64,000 nucleotides of DNA from Candidatus Solirubrobacter pratensis (GCF_000425945.1 NZ_AUEK01000006.1:62001-126000), one strand, 5' to 3'. Positions 15,525 through 25,573 are shown, counted from the stretch's first letter. Numbers and translations: made by a program. The notes: generated by a model from the letters alone, not told the origin.

Positions 15525-15553
15525 TCGCGCTGCGGCATCCCGCCGCAGCGCGA
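15525..15553 (+). terminator. Hairpin terminator after the small secreted protein
   Basis: Perfect 12-bp stem (TCGCGCTGCGGC / GCCGCAGCGCGA) with a five-base loop, seven bases after the stop codon. Confidence 0.75.
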
Positions 15554-15782
15554 CTCGCGGGTCGCGCGCCGAGATGCGAGCCCGGAACCCCGGGCTCATC
15601 AGCCGGCGCTTGACCCCTACCAGCACCCGTCGTTCCGATCAGGCTCACCCGTTCAGGGCGTCCCCGCGAGGGTCAGGGCGGTGATCTGCTCGTCGCGGAA
15701 CGTGGCGGCACCGTCGGCCCGATCCGCGGACGCAGCCCCGCTTCGCGCTGCGGATCTGGACAGTCGGACCCTCCGTGCTCTC

Positions 15783-16886
15783 TCAGCCGGCGTGAAGGAT
15801 CCGAAAGCGATCGGGTTCCGCCGGATCTCGATCAACGACTTGGATGGGCGTCCAAGCCCATTGCCAAACGCTGATGCCTGGTGTGCGGGAGAACCGGATC
15901 TGCCCGCGGGTACCTTCGACTGCAACGCGCGGCCAGGATTCGGCAGTGCGCGCACGGTCCGTGCCGTGAGAACGCAGCACGTCGGCGAGGACGGCGACCG
16001 TGTCGTAGCCCTCGAAGGCGACGAAGGAGGGCGCTTCGGCCAGTCGCTCGTGGAGGGCCGTCTCGACTCGTGCACCGCGTGGGCTGAGGCGCTCGGGCAG
16101 GTAGCGCAAGAACGGGATCGCGGCGCCGTCGTCGCCCAGCAACGTCGCCCATTCGGCGAACTCCGGCTGCCCGGCCGGAGCGCCGATCATGATCTCGGCG
16201 AGGCGCTGGTCGCGGCGGACAGACTTGACGATCGACACTGCCGGCTGCGGGTGGCCGACCAGAAGAAGGAGGGCTGTCGCGCGATTGTCGACGAGTGCGT
16301 CGCACACGGCCGTGGGGGCGAGCGCGCGCATGTCGAGTTCGATGACGGTGCCGCCGCGTGGAGCGAGGTGGTTCCGCAAGATGCGGGCCCCAGATGCCCA
16401 GTAGACACTCGGCTCGGCTGCCACGGCGATTCGACTATGGCCCGCGCTGAGGAGGAAGTCTGCGTAGATCTGCCAGCCGTGGGACTGCGCCGGGGCGAGG
16501 CGCGCGACCCATTCCGTCGGCTGTTCGGTGAGCGCGTCGAGAACCGCTGACGAGCAGAGGAACGGCAGGCCGAGGGCGTCGGCCCTGGCGGCAGCGGCGC
16601 GAGCGACGACGCTGTGATACTCCCCCGCCAGGGCAGCCACGCCCAGGCGGGCCAATTCATCCACGGCCGCCGCGGCCCTGTGTGGATCAGCCGCGGTGTC
16701 TCGGACCACCAGCTCGAGTGGTCTTCCGGCGATCCCGCCGGCGTCATTGACTTCGCGAACGGCGAGCTCGAGTCCAGCAAGCAAGTGCTGGCCTGCCTGG
16801 ACCCAGCCGGGCCGGGTCAGCGGGACGAGAGCGCCGATCTGGACGGACGATCTGTCAGTCCACTCCACTCCCGTTGGCGTGGTCAT
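15783..16886 (-). CDS. Branched-chain-amino-acid-type (Peripla_BP_6) binding protein without signal peptide
   Basis: 367 residues covering a full type I periplasmic-binding fold: VQIGALVPLTRPGWVQAGQH, AVREVNDAGGIAGRPLELVV, the first-domain core GVAALAGEYHSVVARAAAAR and the second half YADFLLSAGHSRIAVAAEPS to FVAFEGYDTVAVLADVLRSH. The protein starts directly with the mature-type sequence, with no hydrophobic leader or lipobox. Export by Sec is therefore unlikely, and no permease or ATPase is adjacent. It may act as a cytoplasmic ligand sensor, as AmiC does (inference). An upstream exporting start in another frame was not seen. Confidence 0.85.
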   Translation of the reverse strand: MTTPTGVEWTDRSSVQIGALVPLTRPGWVQAGQHLLAGLELAVREVNDAGGIAGRPLELVVRDTAADPHRAAAAVDELARLGVAALAGEYHSVVARAAAARADALGLPFLCSSAVLDALTEQPTEWVARLAPAQSHGWQIYADFLLSAGHSRIAVAAEPSVYWASGARILRNHLAPRGGTVIELDMRALAPTAVCDALVDNRATALLLLVGHPQPAVSIVKSVRRDQRLAEIMIGAPAGQPEFAEWATLLGDDGAAIPFLRYLPERLSPRGARVETALHERLAEAPSFVAFEGYDTVAVLADVLRSHGTDRARTAESWPRVAVEGTRGQIRFSRTPGISVWQWAWTPIQVVDRDPAEPDRFRILHAG

Positions 16887-17200
16887 CGTTGCCGGCTCCC
16901 GTGAGCGGCGCCGCCGCGCGCCGGCGTCGCGGCTTCGTGCCGCCTCGCTCCGGCGGCGGCCAGATCGTGCGTTACACGATCGCGGGCAGTAGCGTTACTC
17001 GCATCCGTCATGACCGACGATAACGCAGCAGCAGCTGAGATCGTCGAAGAACGGCGCTTCGATCCCGAGCCGTGCGGGCGATTGCCTGGGATCCGCTCGC
17101 GCAAGCGCCCGCCGCAGACGCGAACCCGCCAAGCATCGTCTTCCGCCGCTGACGCGGGCGAGTTGCGCGACGAGCCGGGCGGACAGAGGGTTAGGGCACG
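16887..17200 (+). other. Intergenic region, no gene seen
   Basis: 314 bases between a minus-strand and a plus-strand gene. Both promoters must lie here. Short open frames lack any domain or good start. Confidence 0.5.
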
Positions 17201-18109
17201 ATGTCTCGCTCATTGCCCGTGTTCGCCGTCGCCGTGGCCGCCCTGATGCCCACTGCCACGCCCGCATTCGCCCAGGACGGCACCGCCGGTGCGCTTGCCC
17301 GCCAGGTGCAACAGCTGCAGTCCCAGGTCGCCGTGCTCGACGCGCAGGTTCGCGCGCTGACCGCTCCGTCTGAGCTGCGTGCGTCGACCACCGCCCCGGC
17401 GCCGGACTACGCACTGCTGGACAGATCCAATCCCTGGCACGTCGGGCAGACGTTTCCGTTACTCGGAGTCGCTCCTCAGGGATCCGTCTCGTCGAGCACC
17501 AGCGCGGGCGGCGCGCTGCTGGTCGACACCAGCGCGACCACCGGAGCCGGGGCGATCCTCTACACGAGCGCAGGCGCCGACGCGACCGGACGGCTGATGA
17601 ACCTGCGTGTCGACAACGCCGCATTCGCGCCCGCCGCTTTGCATGTGGATTACGCCGGCGTCGGAAACCCCGTCGAGGTCGTCTCGACGAGCGCGAATCC
17701 GGCCAGCGTGGCGCTGAACGTCACGTCCGCTGCGACCGGCGCGACGGCGCTCGGCGCCAAAGCGCCGACGACGGGCAAGGGCGTCGTCAAGATCACCCAC
17801 ACGGGCGTCACGGGCGACGCGAACGGCTCGGCGCTCTCCTTGCTGCTCACCGGCGCGGGCTCCGCCGCGCAGGGCATCTTCCTCGACGCACCCGACACGA
17901 CCACCGGCCCGTTGCTCAACCTGCGCAACGGCGGCGTGCCACAGGTGACGGTTTCAGCGACCGGCGTGCTCTACGCCAGCGGCGGCCTCGCGACGGGCGA
18001 CAGCGAACCGGCAACGACGATCGCCGGTCAGATCTCGCGGCGCCTCGCCCTCCGTGACCGGACCGGAAAGGTGCTCGGCTGGCTCCCGGTGTACACCGAC
18101 ATCAAATAG
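17201..18109 (+). CDS. Secreted coiled-coil protein with beta-rich repeats
   Basis: 302 residues. Signal peptide (SLPVFAVAVAALMPTATPAFA), a short coiled coil (ALARQVQQLQSQVAVLDAQV), then a long Ser/Thr/Gly/Ala-rich beta region with loosely repeated units (GGALLVDTSATTGAGAILYT, SVALNVTSAATGATALGAKA, GSALSLLLTGAGSAAQGIFL). The C-terminus is QISRRLALRDRTGKVLGWLP. The layout resembles trimeric phage-tail-fibre or surface-fibre proteins: a coiled-coil stem followed by beta-helical repeats. No catalytic motif is visible and the function is unknown. Confidence 0.7.
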   Translation: MSRSLPVFAVAVAALMPTATPAFAQDGTAGALARQVQQLQSQVAVLDAQVRALTAPSELRASTTAPAPDYALLDRSNPWHVGQTFPLLGVAPQGSVSSSTSAGGALLVDTSATTGAGAILYTSAGADATGRLMNLRVDNAAFAPAALHVDYAGVGNPVEVVSTSANPASVALNVTSAATGATALGAKAPTTGKGVVKITHTGVTGDANGSALSLLLTGAGSAAQGIFLDAPDTTTGPLLNLRNGGVPQVTVSATGVLYASGGLATGDSEPATTIAGQISRRLALRDRTGKVLGWLPVYTDIK

Positions 18110-18187
18110 ATATCGCTATCGGGCCGGCGAGGGAGCGAGCAGGTCTTCCTCGCGGGGCTCGTAACGCCGGTCTGAGCCTCACGCGCG

Positions 18188-18772
18188 TCAGTAGACCTTG
18201 TTCACCGCGTAAAGCGCCTGCTCGTACGTGAACCCCTCACCCGCTGACGACGACAACTGCTCGATCAGCTCGTTCCTGGACATCGGCGACATTTCCAGGT
18301 AGCTCCGCGCCGATTCGACAGCCTCCTTATTCCAGTCGGCATCTACGTGATCCACCGCATACTGCGCCTCAGCCTGCGAGAAGCCTTCGCCTGCCGAGGA
18401 CGACAGTTGCTCATAGAGGCCCTGCTTGGAGAACCCCGACATTGCGAGGTAGCTCTCCGCTGACTCCAAGGCCCTCCTGTTTGCGCGGCGCGCGGCCTTC
18501 TCTTGACGGATCACGGCCCGCTCGGCGGCGCTGAGTTCGCGCATGATGGTGGCCGTGGTGGAGGACTTCACGTAGCCCTTGCGGGTCGCCACGACGCGGA
18601 ACTTGTTGTCGCCGTGCTTGGTCAGCGTGACCGGCAGCTTCCAGTGGCCGTGGCGGACCTTGACGGACTGACCCTTCACGCGGACGTGCGCGTTGGCGTG
18701 ATCAACAGTGCCCTTGAGGACCACGTTGTTGCTGTCGACACCGAGGATGTGATGCACAGCGGGTGTGATCAC
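18188..18772 (-). CDS. Ltp-repeat (host cell surface-exposed lipoprotein) protein without signal peptide
   Basis: 194 residues. The C-terminal half has two Ltp repeats of ~45 residues: ALESAESYLAMSGFSKQGLY-EQLSSSAGEGFSQAEAQYAV and AVESARSYLEMSPMSRNELI-EQLSSSAGEGFTYEQALYAV. The N-terminal ~75 residues form an Ig/PEGA-like beta unit (VVLKGTVDHANAHVRVKG, KFRVVATRKGYVKSSTT). In phages and Gram-positives, Ltp-domain proteins can block phage DNA injection. Here the expected signal peptide and lipobox are missing and the start is GTG without a clear Shine-Dalgarno, so the gene may be N-terminally truncated. Codon use includes more A/T than neighbours, hinting at transfer. Confidence 0.75.
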   Translation of the reverse strand: MITPAVHHILGVDSNNVVLKGTVDHANAHVRVKGQSVKVRHGHWKLPVTLTKHGDNKFRVVATRKGYVKSSTTATIMRELSAAERAVIRQEKAARRANRRALESAESYLAMSGFSKQGLYEQLSSSAGEGFSQAEAQYAVDHVDADWNKEAVESARSYLEMSPMSRNELIEQLSSSAGEGFTYEQALYAVNKVY

Positions 18773-18861
18773 GTCGGCGGCACACGTTGTCGGACTGCGC
18801 TTTCTGCTCCCCGGAGTCGACCCCGCATCAGCCCGACGAGCTCTGATGGTTGTATGCCGAC

Positions 18862-19032
18862 ATGGACCTCCCGCCCTGCCCCCTGTGCGGCAACTCCGAG
18901 TACGACCGCGAAGAAGAGCGCACCGACACCCGCTGGGGCTTCTCGACGCACATCAAGGTGCTGCTGATCTGCACCCAGTGTCGCTACGTCCTGACGTTCT
19001 ATGACAAGAACAGCATCTTCGACTTCGACTGA
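18862..19032 (+). CDS. Small zinc-ribbon protein
   Basis: 56 residues from ATG 18862. Two CxxC knuckles (CPLCGN and CTQCRYV) define a zinc ribbon; between them lies EERTDTRWGFSTHIKVLLI, and the protein ends SIFDFD. This is a recognisable small family of widespread nucleic-acid-binding-type zinc ribbons, but its role is not established. A TTG at 18850 would add four residues. Confidence 0.8.
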   Translation: MDLPPCPLCGNSEYDREEERTDTRWGFSTHIKVLLICTQCRYVLTFYDKNSIFDFD

Positions 19033-19345
19033 GCCTCGCGACCGGCTTCGTGGACTCGCACGGTCGTGGTGGCGCCAAGCCCGATGACGGCCGTCGCCGA
19101 TGCGGATCTCGGGACCCGGATCACGCTGCTGCGGGCTGCGCATCCACGCTCCTAGCCGCGAGTATCGGCACCGCGTTCGTGACGGCACACCGGGTGGAGA
19201 TGGCCCGTCGCCCGAAGCTGAACCGGTCGTCGGGAAGTGTCTCTGGAACGTCGAGATTCGAGACGTCGGGGCGCAGCGCCTGAGAGCGAACGGTCGACGC
19301 CTCTGCGATATCACGAAAGCGCTGGAAATCCGGCACTGAGGCGTC
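19033..19345 (+). other. Intergenic region, no gene seen
   Basis: Open frames occur on both strands, but the longest minus-strand one starts inside the terminator hairpin at 19346-19378. None shows family features. Confidence 0.5.
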
Positions 19346-19378
19346 GTGGGCCGGCGCGACGCGACGGCGCCGGCCCAC
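19346..19378 (-). terminator. Hairpin terminator of the M28 peptidase gene
   Basis: Perfect 12-bp stem (GTGGGCCGGCGC / GCGCCGGCCCAC) with a nine-base loop, ten bases beyond the minus-strand stop at 19388. Confidence 0.75.
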
Positions 19379-19387
19379 GCGGTGTGG

Positions 19388-20824
19388 CTACGGCCGCGGG
19401 AACACGACCGGGCTCCGGTTTCCTTCTTTGTCCACCGCCCGCACGCCGAAGAAGAAGTCGTCCTTCGAGAGCGGTGCCGTGTACCGCACGACGCCGTTCG
19501 CATCAGGCTCGGGCAGGCCGATCGGGATCACGTGCGTCCAGTCGGTCTCGTCCGTCTTGCGCCAGACGACCTCGTAGCCCGCGAGGTCGGGTTCTGTGTT
19601 GGCGTTCCAGCGCAGGGCCGTGTCGTAGCTCAGGTTGGACGTGATGCGGACGTTCTTTGGCGCGCTCGGCGCGTTCGCGAGCGCCGCGAGCGAGACCGCG
19701 TTGACCTTCGCGACGCGGGCGATGTAGTCAAAGTCGACGAACTCGGGCAGGTCGCCGATCTGCTCGCTGGTGTCCGGGTCGACGCGGACGTCCTGGTGCT
19801 GGTGGTTGAAGTTCTCGTTCGGCTCGGTGAAGCGGATCGCCGAGCGGAAGCCACGTTCGAGGAAGGAGATGTGGTCGCCGCCGCGGTTGAACCGATCGCG
19901 GCGGTCCACGGTCTGGATGTGCATCCCCGTCTCGGGGATCTCCGCGACCGAACGGACGAACCGGGCCATCTGCCGGGCCGGCGAGTCGTTCTCGCCGCCG
20001 ATCGAGCGCCGGGTGTTCGCCTCGCTCGTCGTCTCGTTCGTCGGGACGCCCTCGGCGAAAAGCCGGACGGTGTACGGGTCGGAGATGCCGTTTCCGCCGA
20101 GCGAGCTGCCGATGATGTCGTTCGTGAACATCCCCTGAACGTCCTGGCCGGCCTGCTGGGCGAGCGTCGCGGCGCGCGCCGAACCGTAGAGGTTCTGCTC
20201 TTCACCGGCCACGGCCATGAAGACGATGTTCGCGTCGAACTCGTGCGTGGCCATGACGTGGGCCATTTCGAGCACCGCGGTGACGCCTGACGCGTCGTCG
20301 TTGGCGCCGGGCGCGTCGCACGTCGCGTTGGTCGTGCTACCGCAGCGCGTGTCGTAGTGGCCGCTTACGTAGTAGTAGCGGTTGGCCGAGGCTGGGTCGG
20401 TCCCATGCAGTGTGGCCACCACGTTCGTGATCACCGTCGGCGTCGGGATCCCGGTCGAGACGCCCTGCGTGTAGCTCTGCAGCTCGACCGTCATACGCCC
20501 GCCCGACGTTGCGGCGATCTGCTGGAACTGATCGTAAATCCAGTCGCGCGCGGCGCCGATGCCGCGCGCGGGGTCGGTCTGGGACGAGAGCGTGTTCCGC
20601 GTCCCGAACCCGACGAGCGCGAGATCCGCGGCCCGTATCCGAGCAGGATCGATCTGGCCGATCATCTTCGTCGTCTCCGCGTCGAGTCGCTTTGGACCGA
20701 CGATCGGATGGTTGGGCGGCGCCGGCGGCTGGTCGTCGAGCCTCAGCGCGCCGGACGCGTACGCGCCGCCCCCAAGCAGCGCGACCATAGCCACGGCCGA
20801 AGCCACAGTGGTCCGTCCCCTCAT
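19388..20824 (-). CDS. Secreted M28-family metallopeptidase with C-terminal fibronectin type III domain
   Basis: 478 residues from ATG 20824. Signal peptide (TTVASAVAMVALLGGGAYASG). The M28 aminopeptidase core has all expected di-zinc ligands: His-Asp in YYVSGHYDTR, Asp in CDAPGANDDASGVTAVLE, the Glu-Glu pair in VAGEEQNLYG, Asp in FTNDIIGSS and the late His in RGGDHISFLERG. The last ~95 residues are an FnIII module (APKNVRITSNLSYDTALRWN ... FFFGVRAVDKEGNRSPVV). Family members remove N-terminal residues from peptides outside the cell. The gene is monocistronic, with a strong terminator. Longer starts were rejected because they would precede the signal peptide. Confidence 0.9.
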   Translation of the reverse strand: MRGRTTVASAVAMVALLGGGAYASGALRLDDQPPAPPNHPIVGPKRLDAETTKMIGQIDPARIRAADLALVGFGTRNTLSSQTDPARGIGAARDWIYDQFQQIAATSGGRMTVELQSYTQGVSTGIPTPTVITNVVATLHGTDPASANRYYYVSGHYDTRCGSTTNATCDAPGANDDASGVTAVLEMAHVMATHEFDANIVFMAVAGEEQNLYGSARAATLAQQAGQDVQGMFTNDIIGSSLGGNGISDPYTVRLFAEGVPTNETTSEANTRRSIGGENDSPARQMARFVRSVAEIPETGMHIQTVDRRDRFNRGGDHISFLERGFRSAIRFTEPNENFNHQHQDVRVDPDTSEQIGDLPEFVDFDYIARVAKVNAVSLAALANAPSAPKNVRITSNLSYDTALRWNANTEPDLAGYEVVWRKTDETDWTHVIPIGLPEPDANGVVRYTAPLSKDDFFFGVRAVDKEGNRSPVVFPRP

Positions 20825-21139
20825 AGTCCCCCCCACATCGTGCATGGCCGAGCGCGGCCGTAGGCCCGCCGGCCGGTGAACTGAGCACCGGGAAGCTCGC
20901 TCAGAAGAGAACAAAAGTCAAGGAACCCAGAACGCCACGCGATCGAGTGACCTCCGCTGGTCGCCGGCAGTGGGTTCAAGGAAGCCGAGCGCGTGGCACC
21001 AGGGCGCCACACGCCCCTAGGCCGCGCTCGTGCCCAGCCACACCGAGGACTGCTGCTCAGTTGCTCGGCGGCGCAAGGACGACTGTGAGTCCGAGCCGTA
21101 CCCGTAGACACAAGTCGGCGCAGCCGGACATAAGCCCAC
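20825..21139 (+). other. Divergent promoter region, no gene seen
   Basis: 315 bases between the divergently transcribed peptidase and permease genes. No protein-like frame or clear operator was seen. Confidence 0.5.
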
Positions 21140-22105
<966 letters not shown>

Positions 22106-22252
22106 CTCCGCACCGCCACGGCAGCGGCACGGGGCGCCGCGGCACGATCCTGGTTCACGAGTCCCGGATCTCTTCGCGCGGCGGCGCGAGATCGTCGCAG
22201 GATCGAACCTGTGACCGCCCGGCCCTAGCCACACCTACCCAGGCTCACCCAG

Positions 22253-22759
22253 CTAGTGGCCCTCCGTCTTGTAGCTGATGCGCCGGCACCCCTCGAGCGT
22301 GTAGAGCTTGCGGGACTTGTGCGACAGGAACACGATGGTCTGCGGTGAATGGCAGGTGACCGACCCGTAGCCGAAGTGGGCATGTACGACGTCGTTGCCG
22401 CCGCCGGTGTCGATGACGTTGTGGCCGTGGCTCGCGTAGATGAAGTCCCGCCCGTTCCCGCCCTGCAGCACGTCGCTCTGGGTGGTCGGCTGGCCCGAAG
22501 GCTTGTAGTCGCCCCAGATCACATCCCCGGCGTTGCCGGCGTGGATCGTGTCGTTGCCGTGGCCGCCCAGCAGCTCGTTGTGGAGAAACGGGAACGGGGC
22601 GTAGATCGGGCCGCTCTGATCGAGCTTGTGCATGATCAGAGCGCCGTTGATGGGCGGCCATCCATCATGGCTGGCCTTGGCCATCGCAGCCGGCGCGGAG
22701 CACATGGACAGGCAGAGCAAGACGGGCAACAGGACACGACGCAAGGAGATCACCACCAC
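22253..22759 (-). CDS. Secreted RTX/hemolysin-type calcium-binding repeat protein
   Basis: 168 residues. Signal peptide (LRRVLLPVLLCLSMCSAPAA, cleavage near AMA/KAS). The middle holds nonapeptide RTX-type repeats that bind Ca2+ in a beta-roll: LLGGHGNDTIHAGNAGDVIW, LQGGNGRDFIYASHGHNVID and TGGGNDVVHAH. A C-terminal part has two cysteines (SVTCHSP, LEGCRRI), likely a disulfide. It is short, with no lytic domain or type I secretion genes nearby, so a structural envelope role is likely. Confidence 0.82.
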   Translation of the reverse strand: MVVISLRRVLLPVLLCLSMCSAPAAMAKASHDGWPPINGALIMHKLDQSGPIYAPFPFLHNELLGGHGNDTIHAGNAGDVIWGDYKPSGQPTTQSDVLQGGNGRDFIYASHGHNVIDTGGGNDVVHAHFGYGSVTCHSPQTIVFLSHKSRKLYTLEGCRRISYKTEGH

Positions 22760-22792
22760 ACCACGGCAGGGGACGGGACGCGAGCCGGCCGG

Positions 22793-23182
22793 TCATGGAG
22801 CCGCGCGGCCCTCGAGTGTCCGGCCTGCCAACCGTAAGTCCGGCGATAGACCGCGCCCGCCGTCCCCCCGTCGGGTTGGGACTCGGCCGAGGGACGGGGT
22901 CGCCTGAATGCTGCGCGGGGGCTCGTCAAGCGCAACGACGCAGGTCGTCTTCGCTCGCGGAGGAGGCGTCGGCCTGTCGCCGCCCGGTGGCCGCCCGAGG
23001 CTCGCCGTGCACGTCGCCGAGCTGCCCGTCGGCCAGTCCCGGAAGCCGGTCGGCGAACCGCTCCGCCAGGACGGGAGCGCCACGCCGCGGACCGGTGCGC
23101 GACGAAAGCGTCGTTCAAAGACGTAGCACTCGACGAGCCCGATGAGCGCGCACCCGACGGCGAAACACGTCGCGATCACCAC
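22793..23182 (-). CDS. Possible small membrane protein (weak)
   Basis: A frame starting at GTG 23182 encodes one clear membrane helix (VVIATCFAVGCALIGLVECYVFERRF) followed by ~100 residues of low-complexity, Pro/Arg-rich sequence. The helix is convincing, the remainder much less so, and no Shine-Dalgarno or homology is evident. It is divergent from the FG-GAP gene and fills an otherwise empty 473-bp gap (22760-23232). Confidence 0.25.
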   Translation of the reverse strand: MVIATCFAVGCALIGLVECYVFERRFRRAPVRGVALPSWRSGSPTGFRDWPTGSSATCTASLGRPPGGDRPTPPPRAKTTCVVALDEPPRSIQATPSLGRVPTRRGDGGRGLSPDLRLAGRTLEGRAAP

Positions 23183-23232
23183 CGTCCGCCGCTGGCTTTC
23201 CGGTTCGATGCCTGCAAGGATTCCGCGCCGGA

Positions 23233-25089
23233 ATGCCAAATCGGTTTGCTGTCTGCTGCGCAGTGTGCCTCGCGATCGCCGCGCCGGCGTTCGCCGCGCC
23301 CGCGCGCGCGTCGGTGTTTCCCTTCTTCGAGCCTGCGGAGCCGCTCGGCGCCACCGCGGACACCATCGCCGCACTGGACTTCAACGGCGACGGTCGGCCT
23401 GATGTCGCCGGCATCTCCGGTGCGCAGGGTCAGGCGACGCTCGTACTCGACGGCGAAGACGGGTTCGCGCCGTCACAGACGGCCGGGCTGGGCGGGCCCC
23501 CGTCGGCGACCGCGGACGTGGCGGGCGCCGATCTCGACGGCGACGGGCGCGACGAGCTGATCGCGACGCTCGGCGAGAGCGGATCGCTCGTGGTGTTCAA
23601 GGGGCGCGCGAGCGGCGGGCTGGGCTCACCGGACGTGTACTCGGTGCGCCCGCCGCAGGCCGTGCGCGGCACGGCGGTGGCCGTCGCGGACGTGGACGGC
23701 GACGGCGATCGCGACGTCGTGGCGGCGTTTGGAGACAGTGCGAGCGTGCTGCTCAACGACGGCCACGGGGCATTGGCGCCGAGCCCCGACGCACTCACCA
23801 TCATGGCCCCGTACGCGATGAAACTCGTCACGCTCGGGGGCGACGACGATCCCGACCTCGTCGTCCTGAGCGGATACACGCTGACCGTGCTGCCGGGTGC
23901 GGCGGGCGCCGGGTTCGGCGCGCCGGTCACCTACCAGCTCGGCGCCGAGGGCTCCGCGCTCGCCACCGCCGACGTCAACGGCGACGGCCGCCTCGATGTC
24001 GGCGTGACCTATCAGTGGCTGAACAGCCAGCCGTCGAGCCCGGGCGTCCTCTTCGGAACGGCCGACGGCGGACTGACGCCTGCCACCGGAACGGCGGAGG
24101 TCGGCGACGAGCTGCTGCTCGCCGACTTCGACGGCGACGGCCTGATCGACTGGTACACGGCCGGCTACCAGCCGTCGTTCCTCGACGGCGGGCAGGTGCC
24201 GTGGGCCAGGAGCGAGGAGCCTGGCTCGGAGTCGGCGCTCGCGGCCGCGGACTTCGATCACGACGGCAAGCTGGATGTCGCCAGCGTCCGATACCCCTCG
24301 CAGACCGTCGTCGTCCGCTACTCGACCGGGCCGCAGCTCGTTCCCGGGGACGCGAACACCGACTTCGCCGAGGGGACCGTCGGCTCCGGTTGGGGCATGA
24401 TCGCCGTTCCGATCGTGAACGAGGGCGGCGGCGCCGCCCGCGACCTCGAGCCGGTCGTCGACGGCGACGAGGACGACTTCGACGTGGACATGTACGAGTG
24501 CCGGGGCGCGGTCCTCGCGGTCGGCGCGCAGTGCTGGATCCACGTCTTCTTCCATCCCACGACGACCGGCAACCGGTCGGCGGACATCGGCGTGGTCGCG
24601 GGGGACTCGGCGGTGCTGTGGATCGTGACCATGACCGGCACGGGCAAGGTGGCCCCGGCGGACGATCAGCAGCAGCCGCCGGCCACGACTATCAACATCG
24701 GGACGCCCACCTCGACGATCATCAGGACGCCGCCCCGAACCGTCACCGGCGGCCCCCGGCCGACGGCGCCGCCCACGCGGGCGCCGGTCACCGGCGCCCG
24801 CCCCGGAGCGCCGGCCCTGACCCGTCCCACGCTCACCGCCCTGCTGCGGTCCGGCCTGCATTTCACGCAGCAGTTCACCGTGACCGGGCGCGTGACCTGG
24901 ACGCTCGAATACCACCGCACCGTTCTCGCCCGCAGCTCCCGCACGGTCGCCGCCGGGCGCACCACCGTCACGCTCAAGCTCACCGGCGCCGGAAAGCGCG
25001 TGCTCCGCAGCCACAGGCCGGCGACGCTCACGCTGCGCACCCGGGCCGCGCTCGAGCGCGTGTCGACGGTCAGGCTCCGCCGCCGCTGA
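23233..25089 (+). CDS. Secreted FG-GAP/VCBS-repeat protein
   Basis: 618 residues. Signal peptide (FAVCCAVCLAIAAPAFAAPA). Residues ~30-370 are FG-GAP/VCBS beta-propeller repeats, each with a calcium-binding D-x-D/N-x-D-G loop: LDFNGDGRPDV, ADLDGDGRDEL, ADVDGDGDRDV, ADVNGDGRLDV, ADFDGDGLIDW and ADFDHDGKLDV. Next come an Ig-like/choice-of-anchor domain with two cysteines (~380-470), a Thr/Pro/Arg linker and a C-terminal beta domain (TVTGRVTWTLEYHRTVLARS). This is typical of secreted actinobacterial proteins of unknown ligand. A GTCAG/CTGAC hairpin followed by TTTTTT at 25069-25102 may terminate transcription. Confidence 0.85.
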   Translation: MPNRFAVCCAVCLAIAAPAFAAPARASVFPFFEPAEPLGATADTIAALDFNGDGRPDVAGISGAQGQATLVLDGEDGFAPSQTAGLGGPPSATADVAGADLDGDGRDELIATLGESGSLVVFKGRASGGLGSPDVYSVRPPQAVRGTAVAVADVDGDGDRDVVAAFGDSASVLLNDGHGALAPSPDALTIMAPYAMKLVTLGGDDDPDLVVLSGYTLTVLPGAAGAGFGAPVTYQLGAEGSALATADVNGDGRLDVGVTYQWLNSQPSSPGVLFGTADGGLTPATGTAEVGDELLLADFDGDGLIDWYTAGYQPSFLDGGQVPWARSEEPGSESALAAADFDHDGKLDVASVRYPSQTVVVRYSTGPQLVPGDANTDFAEGTVGSGWGMIAVPIVNEGGGAARDLEPVVDGDEDDFDVDMYECRGAVLAVGAQCWIHVFFHPTTTGNRSADIGVVAGDSAVLWIVTMTGTGKVAPADDQQQPPATTINIGTPTSTIIRTPPRTVTGGPRPTAPPTRAPVTGARPGAPALTRPTLTALLRSGLHFTQQFTVTGRVTWTLEYHRTVLARSSRTVAAGRTTVTLKLTGAGKRVLRSHRPATLTLRTRAALERVSTVRLRRR

Positions 25090-25131
25090 CAGGTCGTTTT
25101 TTGAAGGTGCCGTCTGACCTCAGGCGCAACC

Positions 25132-25266
25132 GAGTTCACGTTCGCGCCTCGAGACGGGGCGACCCTGATGACGATGGTCCAGTGGGGCTTCCCGTCCGAC
25201 GAGCTGCGCGACGAGCACGGCCGCGGTGTGCCGCACGCGTTCGACCGGCTGGAACGGGCGCTGTAG
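25132..25266 (+). pseudogene. C-terminal stump of an SRPBCC/AHSA1-domain protein
   Basis: The frame reads EFTFAPRDGATLMTMVQWGF, PSDELRDEHGRGVPHAFDRL, ERAL and stop. This matches the end of small SRPBCC (activator of Hsp90 ATPase 1-like) proteins, with the TLMT...V strand and final helix. No start or N-terminal two thirds exists upstream; the FG-GAP gene ends 40 bases before. It directly precedes a similarly broken dihydrofolate reductase-like gene. Confidence 0.6.
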
Positions 25267-25285
25267 GCCTGAGGAAGGAGACCGC

Positions 25286-25573
25286 ATGGCGAAGTCCGTC
25301 CTGTACATGTCGATGTCGCTCGACGGGTTCATCACCGGGCCCGAGGACGGCCCGGGCAACGGGCTCGGGAACGGCGGCGACCGGCTGCACGAGTGGCTCG
25401 GCGAGCCCGTCTCCGAGCGGCCGCACTTCGACCCGCCGGGGCTGAGCGGGCAGGTGTTCGCCGAGCTGATGGCGACCGGTGCGGTCGTCGTCGGCCGCAA
25501 GACATTCGACTACGCCGCTCACTGGGGCGGCGACCACCACGGCGTGCCGATCTTCGTGCCCACGCGCGGCACC
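25286..25573 (+). pseudogene. N-terminal stump of a RibD/dihydrofolate-reductase-like protein
   Basis: Starts with a good Shine-Dalgarno (GAGGAAGGAG) and ATG at 25286. The first ~95 residues are typical of the DHFR/RibD_C family: SVLYMSMSLDGFITGPEDGP, FAELMATGAVVVGRKTFDYA, GGDHHGVPIFVPTRGTP. Family similarity then stops abruptly and the frame runs on into a hairpin and the antisense of tRNA-Tyr. About half of the normal ~190 residues are missing. Confidence 0.7.

Noticed and set aside
22190..22220. T-arm-like sequence (CACAGGTTCGATCCTGCG on the minus strand)
   Set aside because: No acceptor, D or anticodon arms could be folded around it, and the stem has an A-C mismatch. It is probably chance or a distant remnant.
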